Assembly: GCA_003427395.1 (NCBI GenBank)
Contig: BFEA01000309.1
Span: 1,065,206 to 1,102,453 of the forward strand
Direction: 5' to 3'
Length of the DNA stretch: 37,248 nucleotides
DNA from: Chara braunii
Lineage: Eukaryota; Streptophyta; Charophyceae; Charales; Characeae
Part shown: one piece after another, positions 1 to 8,552 of the stretch
Position numbering within the stretch: position 1 is the stretch's first letter
Layout: each line of letters begins with the position of its first letter
Made by a program: the position numbers and the translations under genes
Notes under the pieces: model-generated
Databases searched by the model: none
What the model was told of the DNA's origin: nothing
What the model saw: the letters and a program-made list of their open reading frames with translations, nothing else

Positions 1-78
<78 letters not shown>
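1..78. repeat. (GA)n microsatellite
   Basis: An uninterrupted GA dinucleotide tract runs from the first base of the window. Its true left end is outside the window. Confidence 0.98.
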
Positions 79-83
<5 letters not shown>

Positions 84-237
84 GTTGGACGCCCCTTCTT
101 GCCGAAGGGCCCTCCGTTGTCTTATGATAATATCGACCCGATTCAAATGATAACAAGAAAAAGGTGAGCACGAGGCGATATCAACTACGATGGGGTCCAA
201 TAGCGCTTGGAGGTGTCCTGGTTCAGATCTTACCCTG

Positions 238-239
<2 letters not shown>

Positions 240-285
<46 letters not shown>
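240..285. repeat. (GA)n microsatellite, second tract
   Basis: A second pure GA/AG tract, about 160 bp after the first. The short open frames across it read only Arg-Glu or Ser-Leu repeats and are artefacts of the repeat. Confidence 0.97.
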
Positions 286-287
<2 letters not shown>

Positions 288-1429
288 CCAGAACAAAACT
301 CGGACTTCTGGGCTATCATGTTTTTCTGGTATTTATAGCCTAGCTTTGTATTGCTGTTTTCTTTTGTTTGTATGCATTTAACGGATTCTTTGCTAGTTCC
401 TATCACTTTCACCATGTTAGAACTCTCTGACCGTAGCTACGAGTCTACTGAACCCAGTTGATTGTGCAGTCAATTCTTTCTAATAACGTGCACTGTTTTT
501 TTAATTAGTGTGTTGGCCTTGTGTTGGCGTGATGCTGATCATCTTTGTATCGTTCCAATGTTAATGGATGTCTCGAATTCCAAGCTTATACAGTTTTATC
601 ATGACTCTTAGGATATATTGTCCTTCTTACAACATCTTATTTGTGAGCATCTGATGCGCATCATTCGTATTTATTTTGTTTTAAAGACGTTTTCTCTCTC
701 TGGCTTGTCATTCGTTACAGCAGTTGCGGGCTTCGGACTTGTCACTTGTTGTCACTCTCATTCGTCGATTTTATGGGTTTGTTAATTCACCTCTTTAGTT
801 TATATCTATCTTTGTTATCCACATACTTCCACTTTCTTGCTAGCACGGGCAATTTTTTTAATGCATTTGACTGCATTTACAAGCACACATGAATGCATCT
901 GACCCCAAACACGTGCAGAGCCGATCCGAAAAGGTCCTGCTGTGAGAATGTCATCAACTGGTTTTCTGCACGGTCAATATAAGAATATGAGACACTAGGC
1001 CTCACAACACCACTTGCCAAACACCAACATTTTGAATGTATCAGGAAGAGCTTGAGGCCCAGATACATTCAGAAGGTTGAGAGTTGGGGTATATATTCAC
1101 ACATGGACTTTTTTTACGGAATGTTTTGCCCAAAACATCGCTGGTCTGCTCCAACCATCCAATATATACACGGTTGTTGCTGTAGTGCTGCAGTCCCCTA
1201 ATGTGGTTGTCATGCTGCTTCTGTCATTTGGTACTGTTGCATTGCTGTGTTTGTATTGCCATTGCTGTTATACACTAGCGTTACTAGGGGCAGATAGGTA
1301 TGCATATGTGATGCCAAGGACAAAGAGTGAGGCATGAATTCTTTAGGAAAAATAAGGTGCAACTGCTGGTTTGACGGCTAGGGTGTGAAGCTCTGAGGAA
1401 ACTTGAGCAACGAGCGAGTTCTGCAAGGG
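286..1429. other. Non-coding stretch, no gene recognised
   Basis: AT-rich sequence with only short, compositionally random open frames. I see no splice-bounded exon, RNA gene or repeat of note. It may be intergenic DNA or intron upstream of the decayed paralogue at 1.43-1.62 kb. Confidence 0.5.
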
Positions 1430-1621
1430 GGGAGGGGAAGAAGAGAAGAACAAATGAGCAAGAAGAATCACAAAGGATCTGCGAGGAAAGAGGGGAAGAA
1501 GAGAAGAACAGATGAGCAAGAATAATCACGAAGGGTCACCACTGTGCAGTGCACCAACTGTGGTCACAATGTAGACATTTCTCATGTTTTTGGTCCTAGT
1601 GACACAGTCAGTGATGACTGA
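1430..1621 (+). pseudogene. Decayed C-terminal tail of a Cys-x2-Cys-Gly-His-Asn protein
   Basis: In the frame ending at TGA 1619-1621 the sequence reads a basic Lys-Lys-Arg-Arg stretch, an in-frame TAA, then CTNCGHNVDIS and a short Gly-Pro-Ser-Asp tail ending in Asp-Asp. This closely parallels the end of the 2341-3003 gene (basic KRR, then CPRCGHNLDIS and a Gly-Ala-Ser-Asp tail), so the two are paralogues about 1.4 kb apart. The two cysteines look like half of a zinc ribbon; no second pair is visible. A 46-bp segment (1434-1479) is directly repeated at 1492-1537 just upstream and probably helped break the frame. The N-terminal part is not recognisable. Function unknown. Confidence 0.55.
1434..1537 (+). 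repeat. Direct duplication, period 58 bp
   Basis: About 46 bp starting at 1434 (gggaagaagagaagaac...) recurs from 1492 with about four base changes. The units are separated by about 12 bp. It lies in the basic region of the decayed Cys-Cys-Gly-His tail. Confidence 0.8.
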
Positions 1622-2081
1622 GCGGACGTGGCAGAGTTCTTTAGTACCCAGCACATAAGGCTGAAAGGTACACACGCATACACATATGTAGCCGCCTACA
1701 GCTATAAACAGATCAAGAGTTCGAGACATCTGTGTGTCAAAAGTTGTCCTGTCCTCCCTTCATCATGTCTCGTACTGCATACATGCTCGTCATTGTGTCC
1801 TCGTTGTACTATCATCATCATGCTCCCTGCTCTTCCTCTCTCTTGAGTGTCTCGTTCAACTTACTCTGCTTCCTCCCTTCATGATTGTCGCTCTTCTCCA
1901 TCTATCCTTGCCGTCTTATTTGAAATCAAGGCAGCAAAGTGCAAAAACTCTGCGAAAAACAATTGCTAGCAAACAGGGACCAAGATAGGCAGGTTATTAC
2001 CATCCGTTTAAAAAAAAATTAGAATGAAATTGGCATCTCATTGCCCGTATTGATCTCCTCTTTGTCTCCCCCCCTCGATGC

Positions 2082-2083
<2 letters not shown>
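1622..2083. other. Intergenic or intronic stretch between paralogues
   Basis: Pyrimidine-rich sequence without a convincing open frame. The short plus-strand frames are rich in Cys, Ser and Leu and end randomly. No RNA gene or element recognised. Confidence 0.45.

Positions 2084-2131
<48 letters not shown>
2084..2131. repeat. (GT)n microsatellite
   Basis: A pure TG/GT dinucleotide tract of 48 bp, about 210 bp upstream of the ATG at 2341. Confidence 0.97.
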
Positions 2132-2134
<3 letters not shown>

Positions 2135-2340
2135 GGGTATCACTCATCCAATTGCTGATTTGATTGGTTACATCACTAATATATATCTTTGTTTCATTTC
2201 TTTTCATTTAATTGTTTATTTGTTTAGGGCTCCACAAATCACAACAGCTCAAAAGGTGAATCTGATACGCAGTTGGTTGTTTGTCACTGAAGCATTTGAT
2301 CAGACAGTTGCAGTCCTACATTTCTGATTGATTCCAAGCT

Positions 2341-3003
2341 ATGGCCGGTGATGGCCAATCGTGGAGAGTCAATTTGCCAGATGCTCGTCATGGTCTTATT
2401 CGCATGATGATAGATCAGCAAAGAGAAATGGCAATTGCCTTACGATAAGTACATTCCATCACATTGCCGGAAGAGCATCCCGGCCAGAGGTGGGAGCTGT
2501 GGGTGTTAGACTCGGAACGGTCTAAATGTATTTGCGGAGTGAGATCATGGATAGAAAATGATGAACCGTCAAATATCAAAATTCGCATCAAGACTTATGG
2601 AGGCTCTCAGTTCTTTGGGAAATCATGGCTATCGCGCAGAGGATCTGTCCTCCATCACTTTGCACTGGTCATTGGTGAGAGAGTAGGGCAAGACATGTCA
2701 ACCAACTCTGATTGCGTCACAATTCTACAAGACTACTCTGATACTTTCGGTGATCCCGAACAAACCGTGCACATTCCTGGTATCTTCAGACCAGGATTGA
2801 TGAATGACATTGTATATTGCGACATTGGCAGTTCACCTGGGACAGAAGAACAAGAAAGTTCTTCTTCAAGGAGAGACCAGAAGAGGAGAGTGGCAGATAT
2901 GCTAGAAAAAGTAGACAGGGTCACATTTGTGAAGTGCCCTCGCTGCGGTCACAATTTAGATATTTCAAATGTCGCTGGTGCAAGTGACAAAAATAGTGAT
3001 TAG
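2341..3003 (+). CDS. Unrecognised host protein with C-terminal CxxCGHN motif (in-frame stop near the start)
   Basis: The ATG at 2341 opens a frame of 35 codons beginning MAGDGQSWR, stopped by TAA at 2446-2448. The same frame then stays open to TAG at 3001-3003 (about 184 codons) with coding-like composition. The longer part begins with a Trp-rich segment (RWELWVLDSE), has two nearby Cys (SKCICGV), a Ser-rich acidic linker, a basic KRR patch, and ends CPRCGHNLDIS, suggesting half a zinc ribbon. No ATG sits early in the second part, so either the TAA lies in an unrecognised intron, the stop is a real lesion, or translation starts elsewhere. The Trp-Arg-x-x-Leu-Pro start faintly recalls a KIX-type helix; I do not rely on that. 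It has a decayed paralogue at 1430-1621. Function unknown. Confidence 0.55.
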
Positions 3004-3301
3004 ACAGTCGACATTGCATCGTTCTGTGAGATACAGAGAGGCTGACTTGTTTATGTGTTGAACCTCTAATAATTCTGTACATTCTTGTATCACTATGGTT
3101 TTTGAACTTGTCGTGCTGGAAATCAGACAGCACACTTGTGTATACATACGTGTCCGAGCAACCTAGTCAGAGAAACAGTAATGAGACATTCGACTTTGTA
3201 CACTTCTGTAGGAGATAGAGAGAGTGGCTCGTCTATGTAGTGAACATAGAATAATTGTGTAGACTCATCTATCGCTATGGGTTTTCAACTTGTTGTTTTA
3301 A
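3002..3301 (+). repeat. Diverged tandem duplication after the stop codon
   Basis: About 120 bp from 3002 (ending near 3120) recurs from 3181 to 3301 with many substitutions. Shared anchors include gagata.agagag, tgtgtagtgaac/tgtgttgaac, aataattgtgta/aataattctgta and ctatgg.ttt..aacttgt. Period is about 179 bp. It probably lies in a 3' untranslated region or intron of the upstream gene. Confidence 0.7.
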
Positions 3302-3346
3302 ATTTGTCATTATTAACTCAATATCTATGTTTTTTTTGTCATTCAG

Positions 3347-3511
3347 GTCATGGATCTCTTTACAAAGAATGAAGTTGTTGAGAACGTAACTGTCATGAAA
3401 ACGATAGCAAGAAACAAGCTCATAGGTTTTTATGAAACAAACATATGTACAGAAAATACTTTATTGAACCGTGATGTTGATTCACGTAGGCAATTAGTTG
3501 AAGAGACAGAG
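3347..3511 (+). CDS. Internal exon of an unrecognised host gene
   Basis: An open stretch of 165 bp (55 codons, phase 0 at both ends) lies between a pyrimidine-rich tract ending in CAG (3344-3346) and a donor GTATGT starting at 3512. It begins Val-Met-Asp-Leu-Phe-Thr and ends Glu-Glu-Thr-Glu. The downstream exons at 6194 and 6580 also start and end in phase 0, which fits one spliced gene. No domain recognised. The following intron would be about 2.7 kb and is full of repeats. Whether this exon belongs with the 2341-3003 frame is unclear, because that frame ends in a stop. Confidence 0.6.
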
Positions 3512-3576
3512 GTATGTACTTTTCTTGGACGTGAATTTTAAAAATTTCTTGTGTGTTCCAAATGTGTATTCTTCAG

Positions 3577-3660
3577 TGCTGGGCCGGCAACTGGCTGGTT
3601 GAGCTACCCCGGTCCAACCGGAGCTGGACCAGACCAGGGGGAGTGAACCGGAAAACCGGT
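3577..3660. repeat. GC-rich block 1 in long intron
   Basis: A GC-rich segment sharply different from its AT-rich surroundings. It contains cggtccaacc and paired ccgg motifs (aaccggaaaaccggtt) and is followed by a T17 run at 3688-3704. The word cggtccaacc recurs at about 4803 in a second GC-rich block, hinting at a dispersed short repeat. Confidence 0.45.
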
Positions 3661-3687
3661 TTTGAAAACAAATGCCCAAATATCTTC

Positions 3688-3704
3688 TTTTTTTTTTTTT
3701 TTTT
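3688..3704. repeat. Poly-T run
   Basis: Seventeen consecutive T. Read on the minus strand it is a poly-A tract, and it could be the tail of a minus-strand retroposed sequence lying to its left. Confidence 0.9.
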
Positions 3705-4084
3705 GACAGATTTCGACTGCGCTCTTCAAGAGCTGTCCGAATCCGCAATAAGAGGTTATTATTGACATATTCAGGCAACTATGGCTTCCTCAGGGAGGGG
3801 TCAAGTCAGCAACTTCACTTATCCGACCCCCCCGTGGCCGGAGCACTTCGTGGAGTATGTCATTTGATATGGATACCCCACGAGCTGATCCAGATATGAT
3901 GAGAGGAGGTCCTTGCCCGAAATTATAGCTCTGCCAGAGTATATTTCGACAGCAAAAAAGTTATGGTTCCAGCTTTCTGCTCGTGGAGGCAGAGCGTTTT
4001 CTGTTTGTTGGTTTCTACATAAGGTGAGTTGTCAGTCCGGAAGTATCTTGCCTGGCAGTCTGTCCAGATACATATAGTGGAGCA

Positions 4085-4257
4085 AGGTCCATTCAAGATA
4101 GATAAAGAGAAGAATATGGGCCTCGCTGCACTACTCTCGAAATGTGCAAAACGATAGTGAATCTTCAGCTAGAATTCGGAAAGATACACCGCCAAGATTG
4201 TTGTCTTTTGTGCATGTCGAGAGTAGTGCAGCGACGCCCTATAGCTTAGGTCCATTC
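4085..4257. mobile_element. Small hairpin (MITE-like) element with 10-bp direct repeats
   Basis: A perfect 10-bp direct repeat aggtccattc (4085-4094 and 4248-4257) brackets a 153-bp segment (4095-4247). Inside, 4118-4165 is complementary to 4194-4239 with few mismatches; the best core pairs gctgcactactctcga with tcgagagtagtgcagc. The loop is about 28 nt. The segment ends are loosely inverted (AAGATAG... and ...TATAGCTT). A flanking repeat of about 10 bp fits a Mutator-type target duplication, but no transposase is present. It could also be a transcribed foldback such as a small-RNA precursor. Confidence 0.65.
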
Positions 4258-4507
4258 TTGGGATTGCACCTCGGACGGCTCTGAAATCACAATTCCAAAA
4301 TCCAAACGCATAACTTTTTTTCCACAGTTGGCAGGGACGTCGCAGAAGGATATAATCTCAGCAGAGTCTCATCAGAAGCATAGTGTTCCTCTCGTGGCCG
4401 AGGGTGAAAGAACATCAAATGTTGTCACTGGTAACTAGTCCATTGGACCACAAGATGACAAATTGGATTAGGGGTCTATCCGACCCACATCTTAAGAAAA
4501 ATGTATG

Positions 4508-4620
4508 GCTGATCTCCGCTGTTGATCTGCACAGATCAGCGGGGACATCCTCTGTCCGTTTTTCTTATAGAAATGGGGTCCCTGCCGATCTTTGCCGCTG
4601 ATCCACGATGATCGGCGGCC
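4508..4620. repeat. Short hairpins around a GATCNGCGG word
   Basis: tgatctgcacagatca (arms of 7 bp, loop CA) sits inside a longer bulged hairpin, ccgctgttgatctg paired with cagatcagcgg. Related words (gccgctgatcc, gatcggcgg) follow within 100 bp. No gene assigned. Confidence 0.5.
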
Positions 4621-4639
4621 AAGATTGGCCACTTTCTGT

Positions 4640-4865
4640 ACTTGAAAAATCCGGGCCTACAGGACCCGGTTTCGAAATTGCGGGGCAGGGCCCGCCCCCA
4701 CGAGGCCTTGGGAACACATATGCGCCGACAAAAAGAAAAATTTTAGCCCCGAGCGAAAATACGCTGGGGGCAACCGGCAGGGAACTGGCCCAGGCCACCG
4801 GCCGGTCCAACCAGGAGGACCGCGGATGGGGTAGGGGTCCCCGGTCCATCCGGGGACCAGCCCTG
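4640..4865. repeat. GC-rich block 2 in long intron
   Basis: A GC-rich segment with many ccgg and ggccgg words, including ggccaccggccggtccaacc, and paired ggtccccgg/ccggggacc. It shares cggtccaacc with the block at 3577-3660. The open frames across it on both strands are composition artefacts (Pro/Gly-rich on both strands). Confidence 0.5.
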
Positions 4866-5003
4866 GTATTCTTTGATTAGTGGCACAACTGGTTATGTAA
4901 CCCAGTTACAGTGACAGGTCACAACAAACCAGTTAGTCTATTATTGGTTATGGTATATGCAATCTCTTATTAGAATTCAGTGCAGCAACCAGTTGGCAAT
5001 GTA

Positions 5004-5048
5004 NCATTGAGCATTGTGNATCTGTTTTTTNGAGTCTCTGTTTGTTAN
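5004..5048. other. Four ambiguous bases (N)
   Basis: N occurs at 5004, 5019, 5031 and 5048, the only ambiguous positions in the window. This marks a poorly resolved or polymorphic patch in the assembly, so frames through it should not be trusted. Confidence 0.98.
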
Positions 5049-5290
5049 TGTCTCACATATTGAGCATTCCCTGATTGAAGGTGATGTTGGTTTTTCATGC
5101 ATTGTCTGTCTAACTTTCTTCGGGCGCCCTGCCCAGGTAAGGACCACGCCCGGGGTACCTTGTGCACGCGAGAAAAAACACTGATGTTTTTTTTTGCACA
5201 ACCAGACCTTGCTGCGCTTTGGGAGTAGTGTTAAAATCCGGCCTCTATTTTTATTTTCATTCGTGTTGATTTTTGTGTATTGAGGGTAAA

Positions 5291-5302
5291 GGGGGGGGGG
5301 GG
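5291..5302. repeat. Poly-G run
   Basis: Twelve consecutive G preceded by GGGTAAA and followed by ATTGGGG. The length is likely variable or error-prone. Confidence 0.95.
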
Positions 5303-5399
5303 ATTGGGGTGCAAGATGGGGCTGGATTATGCACTGTCCGTTTGTCAGGTGCTGGATAAAGTAGTTGTTGTGTCCTACCTGTATTGGTGCGCCAAGTTA

Positions 5400-5712
5400 G
5401 AGGAAGGATGAAGGATGGAGTAGCATCGTGTCAGAGGGAGGAGGGAGGGGCACCATGTCAGAGGAGGGAGGGAGGACAAAGGAGTGAGACATCAGAGGAG
5501 GGAGGGAGGAGTGACGAGGCGAGGTGATGGAGAGGGTGAGAAGAGGGAGGAACACCACGTCAGAGGAGGGACGAGAAAGGAGGGAGGAGCGCGACATTAT
5601 AGGAAGGGAGTAGGGCAAAGAAAAAGATGAAAAAGAAGAAACACAGAAAAATAAACATAAAAAGAAAAAACAAAGAAAAAAGAAAGTGAAACGAAGGAGA
5701 AGAAATGGGGGA
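5400..5712. repeat. Purine-rich minisatellite and A/G tract
   Basis: From 5400 to about 5615 a degenerate unit around tcagaggagggagggagga recurs several times, often preceded by acca(t/c)g. From about 5616 to 5712 it grades into an AAGAAA-rich tract. One strand is almost wholly purine. The long minus-strand open frame over it (Pro/Ser/Leu/Phe-rich) only translates the repeat. Confidence 0.8.
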
Positions 5713-6193
5713 GTGATGGCGCGGGCGCAGGCGGTGACAGGCGGGGTACTGACGTCATTGGGCAGCAGCAATGGCGGGGTGCAGGTAGTGAGATCAATGG
5801 TCGTAGTGACGTAGTGGGGCAAGGCGGAGGGAGGAGTCGGGTGGGGTACTGGCACGGCACAGGGTGGGTCTGGATTCGAATTCAAATCCTGGATCAACAT
5901 GCGTCGTCGATTGACACAGATCAATGGCCAGCATTAAAAAAAAAAAAAAAAAAACAGACCCTGAAAAAAAACATGTTGACCATGAGAAAAAACTGGAACG
6001 AGAAAAAAAATTGTGGGTTTTTTTGCCCCGGCGCAAGAGGCGCCCGGATGCCGGGCCGGAAGCCCGGTCTGGAAAGCTGGTTGTCTGTTGTTTTTTCATC
6101 ACAGCCGGCATAATCTTTGTCTGATTTGGATTGCTGATGCTATTGTTGGTTAATGTTTTCCTTTGAGTGAATGATCTCTTCATTTCATGACAG
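5713..6193. other. End of long intron, homopolymer-rich
   Basis: Contains an A18-class run near 5936-5954, more A runs to about 6010, and a third GC-rich patch (about 6027-6085) with paired ccgg and gggccgg words. The 3' end is a normal acceptor: catttcatgacag just before 6194. No gene in it. Confidence 0.55.
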
Positions 6194-6346
6194 GTGACAG
6201 AACGCTCAACAAAAAGAATCAAGTTCATAGAAAACACTTTCGGAATCCCCCAATTGGGAAAACAATGTGCAAATGATGCTGAGAGTGATGATGAGCAGCA
6301 AGCTTGTGAGATACAAAATCTGGAGGATGACGAAGAAAGAATTGAG
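6194..6346 (+). CDS. Internal exon, acidic, unrecognised host gene
   Basis: 153 bp (51 codons, phase 0) between acceptor CAG (6191-6193) and donor GTACGT (6347 on). It begins Val-Thr-Glu-Arg-Ser-Thr-Lys-Arg-Ile-Lys and becomes strongly acidic (Glu-Ser-Asp-Asp-Glu, then Leu-Glu-Asp-Asp-Glu-Glu). The phase matches the exons at 3347 and 6580. No domain assigned. Confidence 0.65.
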
Positions 6347-6579
6347 GTACGTGGTCATCTTTGCAGTGAATCTACACTTATAGTATAACAATTTTTTCTT
6401 CCAGGGTTCATTACTATTCATGATACATCGTACAAATCGGAAAAAGCATGACCAATTGTCGATTTTATTAATTGCAGTCAAGCGCCTGTTATGTTAAGAT
6501 TTGAATGTGGTCAAATTTTTATAACGAGTCATCTATGGTTTAACTTTGTGGAACCACATAATGATTGAATTGTCTACAG

Positions 6580-6663
6580 GACGATGAAGAGCCAAATTCT
6601 CAGGTTTGGGATGACTTGGGCGAGATTGCCCTTGAACAAGTTGAACGCGCAGCATCAAGATGG
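6580..6663 (+). CDS. Internal exon, unrecognised host gene
   Basis: 84 bp (28 codons, phase 0) after acceptor tgtctacag and before donor GTATTT at 6664. It reads Asp-Asp-Glu-Glu-Pro-Asn, then an amphipathic Leu-Gly-Glu-Ile-Ala-Leu-Glu-Gln-Val-Glu-Arg, ending in Trp. It continues the acidic segment of the previous exon. Confidence 0.6.
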
Positions 6664-6906
6664 GTATTTTCCAACATCCTTTATACTCGTTAAGCTTGTG
6701 AATCTTAGACAACTTGTCACCCATCTTCTTACCCATACCAACATTGATGTTGTTCTCATAGGCTGCAGTCTGTCCGTGTTCAATGATTTTTTACACCCAA
6801 GAACAGTCACCGTCAGCTCTTTCTCTCTTGCCTTGCATACATGTACAATCAGGAACACACTCCCCTCGTTTTTTGTTTTAATGTTGTTATGAAATGATGG
6901 TCACAG

Positions 6907-6931
6907 GAGTCATCAGTGATCATTATAAGCG
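6907..6931 (+). CDS. Possible micro-exon
   Basis: Twenty-five bases lie between acceptor gtcacag (ending 6906) and a strong donor GTGAGT starting at 6932. It would leave phase 1, which does not join in frame with the open frame of the 7132 exon. Either the micro-exon is spurious or one border is wrong. Confidence 0.25.
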
Positions 6932-7131
6932 GTGAGTGTCGCCAAGTGTCCTTCCTCGACAGACTGCATGGGTTCTAGTAATGGCAAGATGTTATATCTG
7001 CTCTGAGTGAATATCCCACTGTGAATGTGATCTCTTGCAGTTATTTTCTGGACTTTTACATGTTTAAATTAACTTGTTGTTTTTGAATCACTGCAATGAC
7101 TTATAATTTGAATTTTGTATACTTTTCGTAG

Positions 7132-7304
7132 GGCTCAAATTCATTGGGAAAGACGGTGCAAACATTTTCAAGGGCAGATGATGCACTTGCATACGTCAGT
7201 GCAAATACGAGGTTGGAATGTTCAGTCATACTTGCATATCAGCTGCTAACACCACTTTCAGGTTTCGAATATGTTGTCATGCAACAAGGTGACTCTTTGG
7301 CAAG
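7132..7304 (+). CDS. Last visible exon of the interrupted host gene
   Basis: 173 bp open in phase 0 between acceptor cttttcgtag and donor GTGAGT at 7305. It begins Gly-Ser-Asn-Ser-Leu-Gly-Lys-Thr and has a hydrophobic segment (Ser-Val-Ile-Leu-Ala-Tyr-Gln-Leu-Leu). About 75 bp later the sequence turns into gypsy copy A; a cag acceptor-like site ends at about 7380, right at the junction. No later exon is found in the window, so the gene is either cut by the element or continues elsewhere. Domain unknown. Confidence 0.5.
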
Positions 7305-8200
7305 GTGAGTCAACTAGAGTCAAACATTATTCAACATATATTTTTTGTATAACAAATGTTTGTATGTGTCTGTTCCTCAGATGATAGACTTGGCATGATA
7401 CTTTATTATCCGGGATACTGTAAAATGGTATAATAGAAGATTGAGTAGGGATGATGAAAAAGAGCTGAATCAGATTGAAGATTATATTGGAAGGCAGAGA
7501 AGGATCGCATTTCCATTGATTACTACCCAGTCTATTATTACTTATACGCTCTATGTACAAACTTCTTAAGGGGTAGAGCAAACGAGGGAGAAGGGAAACG
7601 AACCTGTATCTCTTGCAAGAAGAGTGAGAGATTGAACGGTAAGAAAAAGGGGATGAAAGTGACAGAGAGACAGAAGAAAGTATCAGGGAGAGTCTATGAT
7701 CAAAATGACAGGACAAAGAAGACCAAGTTCTTCTGCAAGAATTAATGAGGAAGCTATGGTAGGTGTTATACGGAAACTGGTAGAGAGAGTTGACACTATA
7801 AAAGAAGGGTCTGATATCGGAAAATCAAAGAGGCTAGGTGAGAGAATTTCATGTTTCAGAGGGTCTCAAGTAAATAATTTCTTGGATGAATATGAGTTAT
7901 TTGGACTCAGCTATGGAAGGACAGATAAGCAACGACTTAAGCATCTTCTATCTTATTGTGACACTAACTCGAGGTTGGTTGTTCAAGAGTTGATGAAAGG
8001 GGCCACGACATGGGAGGAGGTGAAAAAAAGAATGAAAAGAGAATTTGAGAAAGATTTTGTTCCAACTACTACCGAGGATCTCCTCAACATCAGAAGAGCT
8101 AAGTATGACGCTTTCAATGTTTTTCTCCAGACTTTTATCAGAACGACCAGAAGAATTCCATACTTGGATGAGGCTAAGAGATGTCATATTTTCCGGACTA

Positions 8201-8250
8201 ATTTTACTGACTAATTTTACTTACTAATTTTACTGACTAATTTTACTGAC
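8201..8250 (+). repeat. 14-bp minisatellite inside gag
   Basis: The unit ctaattttactga occurs about four times in a row (one imperfect). Copy B has a single unit at the same place. The extra 42 bp keep the phase overall but bring in a TAA. Confidence 0.85.
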
Positions 8251-8516
8251 AATGAAAGGCAGACAGTTCTTAATCAGGCTCAACATTACCCTCTAAGATG
8301 GGATGAAATGGTTGCAATTGTCAGAACTTTACCGACGGTTTCTCACAAGAAATGGTCACTGGATCAAATCAGTACATTGGCCAAAGACTGGGAGACTGAG
8401 AATGGTATGAACAGGGGGAACAATGTGAGTGCCGAAAATACTATTCAAAGAGTTATGACTAACTATATACCTGTTTGTCATGCTGCAGACGAAAAAGGGA
8501 AGAAAAGGGCAGAAAG

Positions 8517-8552
8517 TGATGATGATGAGGATGATGATGATGATGATGACGA
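8517..8552 (+). repeat. GAT-rich trinucleotide tract coding poly-Asp
   Basis: GAT/GAC repeats encode an Asp run before the zinc knuckle. The matching tract in copy B (about 34,009-34,038) differs slightly and lacks the stop that ends the run here. Confidence 0.9.

Noticed and set aside
2341-2445. KIX/Mediator-like domain in the 35-codon start
   Set aside because: Only a Trp-Arg...Leu-Pro...Arg resemblance over about 20 residues; too weak to name.
4565-4880. Overlapping Pro/Gly-rich frames on both strands
   Set aside because: GC-rich block with few stop codons by composition; no domain, start context or conservation seen.
5397-5924. 175-codon minus-strand frame rich in Pro, Ser, Leu and Phe
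   Set aside because: It translates the purine-rich minisatellite; the composition follows from the repeat.
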